DNA of 64,000 bases, from IMG/VR virus record IMGVR_UViG_3300042402_001868, positions 91,923-155,922 of that record; one strand, written 5' to 3'. Below the pieces are notes generated by a model, which was not told the origin of the DNA, did no database searches, and saw only the letters and a program-made list of their open reading frames with translations. This stretch comes from a virus. The position numbers and the translations under genes were made by a program. Shown one piece after another: positions 48,810-56,677 of this stretch (the stretch's first letter is position 1; each line of letters starts with the position of its first letter).

Positions 48810-49373
48810 TGTTATCAACTGTTGAAATACTGCGTTATGTCCTTGTGCAGATAGGTGATTAATTGTTCCGGGATATTTTTTCCAGATTTGATGTAAAGAT
48901 TTAAGTGGAAAATCTGTTGTCACTATTTCATCAAAAAAACTAATTACACAACATGGCTTATTGTGTTTTTTTAGATATTGTATGTCCCAATTAATAGTTA
49001 CCAACTGTTGAAACCGGGCTTGCTCAAGATTAAAAATTTTTTCAAACCACCATATGACATGATCTTTGTTGTGACTTGGTTTTTTATGAAGCACATCGGT
49101 ATATAATAAATCAGAGTTATAGTGAGTCTGATGTTTGTTATCATAAAACGGATTTGATTCAACATATATGCGATATGGACTAGTGACCAACATCAAAACG
49201 CCATTGTACTGCTCAACAGGAACAGACATTAATTGTTGATGTATTTTATACTGGCCAACACCGTTCTGTCCTAGATTAGTGACAGTATAGTAGTTGTTAA
49301 GTTGGTTATGCCAACTGCAGGTTTCTTGATTGGGCGAACAAAAACTATCACCTACAATAAGTAATTTTTTCAT
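48786..49373 (-). CDS. SGNH-hydrolase-like protein (paralogue 7)
   Basis: A 195-residue protein with VGDSFCSPNQ near the N-terminus, LGQNGVGQYKIH near 34, SPYRIY in place of the W-x-R-x-W segment, and HLSAQGHNAVFQQL near 174. It is the shortest paralogue. It faces paralogue 6 tail to tail. Confidence 0.6.
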   Translation of the reverse strand: MKKLLIVGDSFCSPNQETCSWHNQLNNYYTVTNLGQNGVGQYKIHQQLMSVPVEQYNGVLMLVTSPYRIYVESNPFYDNKHQTHYNSDLLYTDVLHKKPSHNKDHVIWWFEKIFNLEQARFQQLVTINWDIQYLKKHNKPCCVISFFDEIVTTDFPLKSLHQIWKKYPGTINHLSAQGHNAVFQQLITLLNNTII

Positions 49374-49408
49374 AATTACTTGAAATAGTGTTGAAATACA
49401 GAATACAT

Positions 49409-49672
49409 TTAGAGTGTTTTGCCCACAGTTTCCAAAATAGTTTCTAGTGTTTCGTGGTCTTGTTTCTCTTGACCAAAGCTGGCTTTGTGTGCTAGTTTGA
49501 CTGCCTTCTTGAGAATAGCAGGTTTGACTTCAAGTTCTTCTGCTACTGCTTTGATGGTGTCATTGAGACCACCTTGTAAGGTATCAATCTCATGCATGAC
49601 TTGCATGCCCTCGTTGATAATTTGTACGAGTTTGATCTTTTGATCGCCATTGAAAGTTTTGGGTTGTGACAT
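49409..49672 (-). CDS. Probable DsbA-like double-stranded DNA-binding regulator
   Basis: An 87-residue helical protein. The C-terminal KPAILKKAVKLAHKASFGQE block with a following acidic ETLETILETV helix resembles T4 DsbA-type DNA-binding proteins, which stimulate late transcription. It has its own near-consensus promoter and an AAGGAG site. The family call is moderate because the protein is short and compositionally simple. Confidence 0.45.
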   Translation of the reverse strand: MSQPKTFNGDQKIKLVQIINEGMQVMHEIDTLQGGLNDTIKAVAEELEVKPAILKKAVKLAHKASFGQEKQDHETLETILETVGKTL

Positions 49673-49692
49673 AAAATACTCCTTGTTTTTCT

Positions 49693-49721
49693 ATTATACA
49701 TTTGCTCTAGAACAAAGTCAA
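49693..49721 (-). promoter_or_regulatory. Sigma70-type promoter of the DsbA-like gene
   Basis: TTGACT (49716-49721), 17-bp spacer, TATAAT (49693-49698). Confidence 0.75.
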
Positions 49722-49746
49722 ATACTGTTTTACCGTATTAAACTCA

Positions 49747-49754
49747 TGTAAATA
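49747..49754 (+). promoter_or_regulatory. Late-type promoter motif abutting the start codon
   Basis: TGTAAATA on the plus strand, 4 nt before the ATG at 49759. Confidence 0.35.
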
Positions 49755-49758
49755 TGAT

Positions 49759-50406
49759 ATGACCTCCAATATCACATTAACGTTTGTTCCGTCTCCTCAC
49801 CCTAGAGTGTTCCAACTTCGGGTTAATTTGCCCTATCGTACCGAGGACGTGATTGCTGAATTAGAAAACGAAAATTGGGTGCCGCCGGCGGAGACCACTA
49901 TGTGGCCGGATCATAAGTGGACTGCGGTAAGATTTAAAGTGTGTCCTCCCAGTGCCCACAGCAAGATATTATGGCAAATTTCTAATTTTTTCTCTTCAGA
50001 TAAACTCAAGCGTCAAGTTGTAAACCATCTGTTTGAAAACATTCCTGGATTTGATGTTGAGTACATGATGAACGTTGATCAGATGTGTAGCAAAACTATT
50101 TTTCATGGTGAATTTACCAAAGACATGCCTGGTTTTGTAAATGTAATGCACACGGACTATAGACTGTTGGTAGCAACTGGAATGGTTTATTTTAGTACCA
50201 TTGACAATCCTGATATAAGCTCTTATTTTTATACATCGGCACAAAGAGATAACCCATTTAGAATGTCAACTGAGTTTGGCGACGGCTGGTTTCATGCCAA
50301 TGGCAATGATACCTATCACGAAGGATGGAATCGCACCGAACAAGTTAGATATTCGTGTTTGCTGGGACTGACACTAAATGTCACTCCTGTGACCAGTCGT
50401 TCTTGA
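49759..50406 (+). CDS. 2OG-Fe(II) oxygenase-like protein
   Basis: A 215-residue plus-strand gene. VMHTDYRLLVATGMVYFS near residue 130 gives HxD, and HANGNDTYHEGWNRTEQVRYS near 175-195 gives the distal His and the 2-oxoglutarate Arg. The order and spacing fit a small double-stranded beta-helix oxygenase. No ribosome site; the late-type box precedes the ATG by 4 nt. Its last 26 bases overlap the tail of the minus radical SAM gene. Confidence 0.55.
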   Translation: MTSNITLTFVPSPHPRVFQLRVNLPYRTEDVIAELENENWVPPAETTMWPDHKWTAVRFKVCPPSAHSKILWQISNFFSSDKLKRQVVNHLFENIPGFDVEYMMNVDQMCSKTIFHGEFTKDMPGFVNVMHTDYRLLVATGMVYFSTIDNPDISSYFYTSAQRDNPFRMSTEFGDGWFHANGNDTYHEGWNRTEQVRYSCLLGLTLNVTPVTSRS

Positions 50407-51604
50407 TAATATCATAAAATTCAGGGAATGTAGAAGCAAACTTTTGCTTACGTCTTGCATCTAGTCCGTTAGTGACTCTTATAAACTCTTCCCAGTCGCC
50501 ATCCTTGAGTATAGGCTCATTCATATAAGATATAAGTGGCGTTACGTTGCGTTGAAATGTTTTGTCCTGATATTGTGATAATTTATTTTCAATTTGTTTT
50601 TTAGCATGCTCAGGTATGGCTTTTACATTCACGTGTCTAGGCATGTGTGCAATATTGAAATGGCAATGCCAGCCCCGATCTTGAAAATACTTCCATATTT
50701 CATCAACATAGTACATGTTTAAAATACTCACAGTAATACATATGCTCACATTATGTTTGCCCATGTATTGTTTTTTAAAGTTGTCATATTTTTCAATGTT
50801 TGAACTTATAGTAGCCCATGATTCACCGTATCGGGTGTAGTCAAAATGATCATACAATCCATCAACACTGACATCAAAATACACCTGTTTAAACTTACTC
50901 AATATATCAATGTGTGCTTGATTCCAAATAGTACCATTGGAGTTAAAATGCAATATTTGATTGTCAGCATTGCCTTGGTCAATACTTGATTGTAACACAT
51001 CAAACAATTTATCAATCATCATTGGTTCGGCACCATAGATGTCCACGTATCGAACTTGCGGAAACCACTCTGCTAAACTAGACCATAGTTGTTCATTGTT
51101 AGCAGCATAACTAAGTTTGCCTGTTAAATACCTTGCGTCTAGATATTGCCGATAGTCTTTGAATTGGTTGGTATGTTGATCAATCACATGCCACCAATCA
51201 GCGTACCACTTACTGCTGACATCAGGATTACAAGTTCGACAAGCTAAATTGCATAAGTTACCTAACTTTAAATCCATCAACATTGGTGTGGTAGAATCTT
51301 CTGGAACAACAATGTTATCATCACGCAGATGATGCATTCGTCTGCTGGTGCCGCCAACATTTTCTTCGTCCCAGCAGGCATTACAACTGGGATGCTGAAT
51401 ACCATTATCAAGTGCGTCTTGAATCTCGCGCCTGGTTGGACTTTCCCATGCATCTTTTAATGTATGCGTATGCCAGTAGATTGGCTGTTGATTCTCATCT
51501 TGCAAATATGTTCTGCTCTGGCAGCATAACAATGCGCCACCTCGGTTGTGCAAGGCCAACCCTGCATCGGCCCACTTGCAATAATACTTGGATTCTCTAT
51601 TCAT
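50381..51604 (-). CDS. Radical SAM protein with N-terminal Cys-rich domain
   Basis: A 407-residue enzyme. YYCKWADAGLAL, the LLCCQSR pair and CNACWDEE form the N-terminal Cys set; CNLACRTC near residue 118 is the cluster loop, and YGAEP near 192 replaces GGEP. It starts one base after the stop of the upstream 292-residue gene, so the two are coupled, and that gene may be its partner or target. Confidence 0.78.
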   Translation of the reverse strand: MNRESKYYCKWADAGLALHNRGGALLCCQSRTYLQDENQQPIYWHTHTLKDAWESPTRREIQDALDNGIQHPSCNACWDEENVGGTSRRMHHLRDDNIVVPEDSTTPMLMDLKLGNLCNLACRTCNPDVSSKWYADWWHVIDQHTNQFKDYRQYLDARYLTGKLSYAANNEQLWSSLAEWFPQVRYVDIYGAEPMMIDKLFDVLQSSIDQGNADNQILHFNSNGTIWNQAHIDILSKFKQVYFDVSVDGLYDHFDYTRYGESWATISSNIEKYDNFKKQYMGKHNVSICITVSILNMYYVDEIWKYFQDRGWHCHFNIAHMPRHVNVKAIPEHAKKQIENKLSQYQDKTFQRNVTPLISYMNEPILKDGDWEEFIRVTNGLDARRKQKFASTFPEFYDIIKNDWSQE

Positions 51605-52483
51605 TTAAAGTACAATTTCAAAGTCTACATCTGTGCTGTCAATACGGAAAGCAGGGCTAGCCATCAAATCCAACAATGCTTGATCCTTGTTTCTAATCTG
51701 CCCTAATGGAAAATCACCTAGCACAGTCTGATAGTCCACATTATTATTGGCCATCCATTGTTTAAACTCGTTGCTTTGATACATAGCACTACGATTGGTA
51801 GATGTAACTAATTTACACCCGCCGTGACTGAGATGGTGTCCGGTGGTGTCCCAATGTTTTGGATCATCGTTGTCTAGAAAACTCTGCATGGTTGATTTGC
51901 CGTGAATTGCTTGATCCAATATCAAATCTGCTTGTTGAAAACTATGACAACCTACAAAGGGTTCTAGATCTACACTGGGGATAGTTGGAAATCCATGAGC
52001 CGATGTTTCAGGCCAGAGGTTGAGTTCCACGCTGTATTCAGGCGCAAAGGTGCTTCTTGGCCACTCAGTTAAAAATCTTTCCCATATATGCACAACCTGA
52101 TTAAGCTCGTGTAACCAATGATACTCATGCGCCAGCTCTTGATATGCCAGGGCCTGATCAATTTTTTTAGATTCATCTGTGAACCAACGATGCCACACAT
52201 TCAAGTGATGTTGTGTGACTTGGTCAGCACTAGAGACTGGCAACGGAATAGGAGTAGTTGATCCTGACAATTCCTGTTGTACTTGTTGTTGGTGCTGCCA
52301 GGCTTTTGCATGATCGTCTGCGCCTGTAACAGGATAGCCAGGCAGTGGTTGTCGGACTGCTTTGCGAACATTGGGCAATTTTGTGCAATGTTCGGCCCAG
52401 GCTCTCACTCCTGGATTGTCAATCAAGTCAATTATCATTGGAATTGTTTGTGACTGAACGTGAAATGTAAGATTTAGTTGCAT
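51605..52483 (-). CDS. Unknown protein coupled to a radical SAM enzyme
   Basis: A 292-residue protein rich in Trp and His. It has no recognised domain. Residues 95-140 (WHRWFTDESKK, EYHWLHELNQV) are helical, and the C-terminal third has HHLSHGGCKLV. It is directly upstream of the radical SAM gene at 50381 with no gap and could be its substrate or partner. It faces a divergent plus-strand gene. Confidence 0.5.
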   Translation of the reverse strand: MQLNLTFHVQSQTIPMIIDLIDNPGVRAWAEHCTKLPNVRKAVRQPLPGYPVTGADDHAKAWQHQQQVQQELSGSTTPIPLPVSSADQVTQHHLNVWHRWFTDESKKIDQALAYQELAHEYHWLHELNQVVHIWERFLTEWPRSTFAPEYSVELNLWPETSAHGFPTIPSVDLEPFVGCHSFQQADLILDQAIHGKSTMQSFLDNDDPKHWDTTGHHLSHGGCKLVTSTNRSAMYQSNEFKQWMANNNVDYQTVLGDFPLGQIRNKDQALLDLMASPAFRIDSTDVDFEIVL

Positions 52484-52532
52484 ACGAACTTCTTTCTATT
52501 AAATATAATACACTCTTACTTAAAGGATTTTG

Positions 52533-53903
52533 ATGTCATTGGAAAATAATATTGCGGTTGTGTTATATGACAACAGCACCGTAGACTGGGCAGACTTGGC
52601 CATTCGAATGATGGATTTCACTCGATTTAGACTAGCAGACATAGAATCAAACAAGAGTAACTATTGGGTTGAAACAAAAGATATTGACCATGCACTGTTG
52701 ACCATGCCAGAACATTATGAATGGGCAGTGGTTATTACTTCTGGTAACATGGTTTTTGACAATTCAATCATGCAAAAAATTGTTGATCATTGCAAAGAAA
52801 ATGCTTCGCCACTGGCTGGCCATATTATTGCTCGCCACGGATATTATCATCTACACCCACAGTTTTTTTGCATAAACATAAAATCCTACAAACAGTTTGG
52901 TCAGTCGTTGATACCACTGCCTGGCATCACTTCGGTTGATTCTCCCACAGTGCATCGTAGCGATACCAATGTACACGATGACTACACACCGTGGTGGATT
53001 CGACCAACAGACAATGATAATATTGTTTCACAACCAGTAGATCACGACAATTTTGCACAACGATACATGGCCTGGGCAATCAGTCAAGGACACAAACTGG
53101 TAAATGTGCCAGAGTATGTGCGTAATCAAAAAATGTATAGCTATGTTGATTACAGTCATGAAGACATACGAAAATTCATAATTGACACAACCTACCGTCC
53201 TAATGTGCAGGGTGGCATATCACAATTTCTTGACTACATGAGATACGCAGACGAATCACTTGATCGTGGGTTTTATGTGCTCAATACTGAACAGTTTTTA
53301 CCAGTGACTGGAGATCCGGGCAGTATAAAAATATTTGCCGGAGTTTGCGGTGGGATCAAGCCAGCAATGATTGTTGCTCAACCAGCATTTGATGTTGACT
53401 GTAAAATAATTTTATTTGACATCAGTGGCACAGCAATAGAGTGGCAAAAACATCTACGTAGTGCCTGGGACGGAAATCTTGACAATTTTCAGTCAGTATT
53501 TGATAGTTTTATAACACAACATCCAGATGCGCAACCTTGTTATTTTTCACACCTGGGCATTGATGGAAACATTGATTGGTTTCTAAGAGACAGATTTACT
53601 CGTGAACAAGTTTATAATGCTTGGCAACGCTGGATCAAGTTGGATGTAGAATACATCAAGTGTAATTTACTAGAACTACTGGCTCAACGACATTTGTTAG
53701 ATCGTGTGCATAGCCTGCCAGGAACTGCGTACATATGGACCAGCAATTTGTTCAGCATGGATTGGATGATGTTTTTTTACGGAAACGAATGGAGCAAATT
53801 AATCAATCGCACTTGGTTGAATCGGGTGCTTGATCTGGGACAGTCAATTATATTAGAAAATCTTGGAACTGTGGTGCGTTCACGTGACATGGATAATGAC
53901 TAA
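52533..53903 (+). CDS. Unknown large protein
   Basis: A 456-residue plus-strand protein started at the ATG at 52533 with an AAAGGA site. Residues 60-130 have a transferase-like alternating pattern (WAVVITSGNMVFDNSIM, GHIIARHGYYHLHPQFF), and residues 265-300 (GSIKIFAGVCGGIKPAMI) could be a nucleotide site. No family is recognised. Its last 24 bases overlap the tail of the oxygenase at 53880. Confidence 0.5.
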   Translation: MSLENNIAVVLYDNSTVDWADLAIRMMDFTRFRLADIESNKSNYWVETKDIDHALLTMPEHYEWAVVITSGNMVFDNSIMQKIVDHCKENASPLAGHIIARHGYYHLHPQFFCINIKSYKQFGQSLIPLPGITSVDSPTVHRSDTNVHDDYTPWWIRPTDNDNIVSQPVDHDNFAQRYMAWAISQGHKLVNVPEYVRNQKMYSYVDYSHEDIRKFIIDTTYRPNVQGGISQFLDYMRYADESLDRGFYVLNTEQFLPVTGDPGSIKIFAGVCGGIKPAMIVAQPAFDVDCKIILFDISGTAIEWQKHLRSAWDGNLDNFQSVFDSFITQHPDAQPCYFSHLGIDGNIDWFLRDRFTREQVYNAWQRWIKLDVEYIKCNLLELLAQRHLLDRVHSLPGTAYIWTSNLFSMDWMMFFYGNEWSKLINRTWLNRVLDLGQSIILENLGTVVRSRDMDND

Positions 53904-54551
53904 GTCTTTGTAGGTGTATTTTTTACTTCTTAGCCAATTGTTGCTGGCATGCATTTGTATTCTAGGAAACATCCCCACAGTCCCGAGCTTGTATTGATAT
54001 ATGCCATCTAATTCGTGACAATCAGTGAATTCTGGTTTGACGCTACAGCTACAGTGATCAAGCCAGTATTCATCAGATAGATTGTTTATATTAACAGCAG
54101 TGCTGTGATTTTTTCTAAAGTCAACACGGTACAGTTCTAACTCATGTGATGATTCAAACTCGTTTTTCCATACAAAAGTTTTGAAACTAGGATCCTCCAT
54201 TAAAGGAATCACAAGACTATAATTGTTTTCTTTCACATAGTCTGGGCCTAATGTAACATCGTCCACATGCACATGATGCGGTAGGTATTGGCGTTGATAT
54301 CCGCAGTATACACTGGCAGGATCAAGCCTTCGGCGAACAATTTTAGAAATCAATTCTAAAGCTGGATCGCCCTTGCCAAAAATTACTCTTCTGTCTATGA
54401 CATTACGCCCTGGCAGATGCCATATCATGTATGCTAGATCCTTACGCATGTCTCGGTCAACACCTTCGGGTTCAATTCTCCGAGCCATGTCGTCTTGCAG
54501 CCATTTGAGCTCGTCGGGAGTGATAATATCTAGGGATTCAACTTTGCTCAT
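53880..54551 (-). CDS. 2OG-Fe(II) oxygenase-like protein
   Basis: A 223-residue protein with HHVHVDDVTLG near residue 92 (HxD), RIQMHASNNW near 199 (distal His) and KDLVIIHV at the end. It is a paralogue of the oxygenase at 1143. A Cys-rich HCSCSVK stretch near 167 is extra. Overlaps the downstream hydroxylase by 14 nt. Substrate unknown. Confidence 0.6.
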   Translation of the reverse strand: MSKVESLDIITPDELKWLQDDMARRIEPEGVDRDMRKDLAYMIWHLPGRNVIDRRVIFGKGDPALELISKIVRRRLDPASVYCGYQRQYLPHHVHVDDVTLGPDYVKENNYSLVIPLMEDPSFKTFVWKNEFESSHELELYRVDFRKNHSTAVNINNLSDEYWLDHCSCSVKPEFTDCHELDGIYQYKLGTVGMFPRIQMHASNNWLRSKKYTYKDLVIIHVT

Positions 54552-55251
54552 TTAACTGGTCCTTGAAACTGTTTAAAATAATAGATTGCCAATAGGACAT
54601 GTCAGGCTGTCCGTGAACTATGATGTGTAATCGATCTTGGTCACTGTCATTGAATGCCGCATGTTCATATGATGTGTTAAAATAAAACATACTACCGGAG
54701 TCTCTGAAAGGTACCGTGCCACCTGTACTTGTTAATCTACACCCAGCAGGGTTGCTTAAACTCATGTTGATAGCACCTCCAACATGGTAATTGTCGTTAT
54801 CCGCATGTGGCTCTATAAAACCACCTGGTTGTAGCAACATAAATCTCACACGCTGAAATTTAACGTAGTGAAAGTGATTGCGAAAAAAATCAACAGTGAC
54901 TGGACAATCTTTTTCAATGTCGGTCCAGGCAAACGTTGCTGTGTCGTCAGTTAATCCATAGCTGGCAGCACTGTTTGTGTGTTCTGCACTGATGCCATGA
55001 ATGCACAAACTCAACCATCCTGTGCCATTTTCGCCACGATGATCCACAAATCTATGTCTTAGTTGACCAGCTTCGGATAACATTTCTGCATAGGGAGGAT
55101 CAAGGCCTTGAAGTTCTAACCATGGTAGTCGACTTTCCTTCATGATCCAGTCTACAAGATTCTTACCTTGACCAGGCGATGGAATCATTGATGTGCAAAT
55201 ATCTTTATGAACTTGTATAAATTCGCGGGTCTGATCCATCAATGTTTTCAC
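54538..55251 (-). CDS. Aspartyl/asparaginyl beta-hydroxylase-like
   Basis: A 237-residue protein of the Asp/Asn beta-hydroxylase family. FIEPHADNDNYHVGGAINM near residue 146 has the HxD, and FNTSYEHAAFNDSDQDRLHI near 190-210 has the distal His and the 2-oxoglutarate Arg in the family's NTxxxHxxxN order. These enzymes hydroxylate Asp or Asn in proteins. The start codon is GTG at 55251, or an ATG four codons later. Adjacent to a radical SAM gene and a second oxygenase. Confidence 0.75.
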   Translation of the reverse strand: MKTLMDQTREFIQVHKDICTSMIPSPGQGKNLVDWIMKESRLPWLELQGLDPPYAEMLSEAGQLRHRFVDHRGENGTGWLSLCIHGISAEHTNSAASYGLTDDTATFAWTDIEKDCPVTVDFFRNHFHYVKFQRVRFMLLQPGGFIEPHADNDNYHVGGAINMSLSNPAGCRLTSTGGTVPFRDSGSMFYFNTSYEHAAFNDSDQDRLHIIVHGQPDMSYWQSIILNSFKDQLNEQS

Positions 55252-55253
55252 AA

Positions 55254-56324
55254 TTATACAACTACTGATTTGTTAGTTTGTGCAAGATTTCTATCGTTTA
55301 CCCATACCTTGCCGCAATTGCTGTCACACATGAAAAGTCGTTCTTTAGACTCTCTGCCCTGCCACTTGGGTTCAACTTGGCTAAACCATGCCATTGTTGC
55401 TTCTAGTCCGTGCTCTAGTGCATTGTGATCTTTGATTAGTTCGTATACCTGTTCAAGATTGGTCATGTTCGGACGACCAAAAGATTCTGTGGCATTGCCC
55501 AAGAAACAGCACGGAAATACCAGTCCTGTTGATGTCACATAGATACTACTGTTTTTTTTGGTAAAGCATTCAATTTCTATTGAATCTGGATCAAATTCAA
55601 TCAGTTTACTGGGCATTGGATCTTTAAGCAATCTTTTAAAATCATCTTCATGTACTTTGTATTCAGTGGGACCGTTCCACTTGCCAATCACATGACTCAG
55701 TTGTCCATCTCTCTGATATACTGGTCCTGAATTTCTGCCATGTGGTGTTTCGCCTGAATCCCAAAATATAAAGTCCAACACTCCTTTGCTGATAGCAAGA
55801 GCCTTGACTTGTTCAACTTGATGTCGGTTGTGATCAAACACAATCATTTTCCAATTTGGTCTTCCGCCTGCTTCAATATAAGCATCTAGGTTGCGCATCA
55901 AATTGTTCCAGTTTACATCCTGTCGATACAGATGATTGGTATCCTCTAGACCATCTATGCTGAAAATTATATCAACTTTCATTGTTCCAAGTTCGGCCCA
56001 AAATTCTTTGGTGCGCATGCCGCCATTGGTGCAAATGCTTAGTATTATACGTGGGTTTATGCTTCTGGCATACTTGAAGATATCGATCAGTTCGGGATTC
56101 ATACAAGGGTCACCAAAGTTACCATTGCAGTTGATTTCGCGTAGTTGTTTTATAAATGCATCAGCGAATATTTTCTTAAATTCGCTCAACGTCATGTTGT
56201 GTTCAGTATATCCAAGGTCTTCACGGTTGACTCCGTAATGATTTCTTGGACACAATGGGCACCTGGCGTTGCATAGAGATGATGGTTCGAGATGTAGATG
56301 TCGAACGTCGTTGTAATTGATCAT
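55254..56324 (-). CDS. Radical SAM/SPASM protein
   Basis: A 356-residue enzyme. CNARCPLC at residues 18-25 is the cluster loop and NGNFGDP near 68 the SAM site. The C-terminal half carries further cysteines (FPCCFLG near 279, CDSNCGK near 335), a SPASM-type auxiliary domain, unlike the other proteins with N-terminal cysteines. A TATATAATTGT stretch lies just before the ATG. Adjacent to the Asp/Asn hydroxylase-like gene. Confidence 0.8.
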   Translation of the reverse strand: MINYNDVRHLHLEPSSLCNARCPLCPRNHYGVNREDLGYTEHNMTLSEFKKIFADAFIKQLREINCNGNFGDPCMNPELIDIFKYARSINPRIILSICTNGGMRTKEFWAELGTMKVDIIFSIDGLEDTNHLYRQDVNWNNLMRNLDAYIEAGGRPNWKMIVFDHNRHQVEQVKALAISKGVLDFIFWDSGETPHGRNSGPVYQRDGQLSHVIGKWNGPTEYKVHEDDFKRLLKDPMPSKLIEFDPDSIEIECFTKKNSSIYVTSTGLVFPCCFLGNATESFGRPNMTNLEQVYELIKDHNALEHGLEATMAWFSQVEPKWQGRESKERLFMCDSNCGKVWVNDRNLAQTNKSVVV

Positions 56325-56436
56325 ACAATTATATAGCTCACTTTACAGTTTACGGTAGCGAATCGCTCGCTGTAGGCAGCAGCCGCCCACACACTACGGT
56401 AACAAGTACCGGTCCTAAGGTGTGATTCAGAAATGT

Positions 56437-56664
56437 TTAAAATGCATTTGCGTAGGCCATCCATCTTTGGAATATGGCTGCGGCAGAACCGTTTGCTTCG
56501 GTGGGAGAAACACCTGGATTGGCTAACATCCAATTAGAGTGTTCAGTTGATGCTGCCTCCCACTCGCTTACTAATGTAGGGTCTGCACTAATCCATGCAT
56601 CAAATCCAATTTTATCGTCGTCATGTGGCCATGCTCGTCCGTGTGTATCTGTCCATATTGCCAT
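56437..56664 (-). CDS. Small hypothetical protein
   Basis: A 75-residue acidic protein started at the ATG at 56664, with AAGGAAA before it. It opens MAIWTDTHGRAWP and has a Trp-rich helix. A 112-nt gap with no clear gene follows it. Function unknown. Confidence 0.5.
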   Translation of the reverse strand: MAIWTDTHGRAWPHDDDKIGFDAWISADPTLVSEWEAASTEHSNWMLANPGVSPTEANGSAAAIFQRWMAYANAF

Positions 56665-56677
56665 TTTATTTTCCTTG

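Noticed and set aside
56321-56533. 70-codon minus frame before the radical SAM/SPASM gene
   Set aside because: Cys/Arg/Ser-rich, overlaps a better frame with a ribosome site, and has no ribosome site itself.
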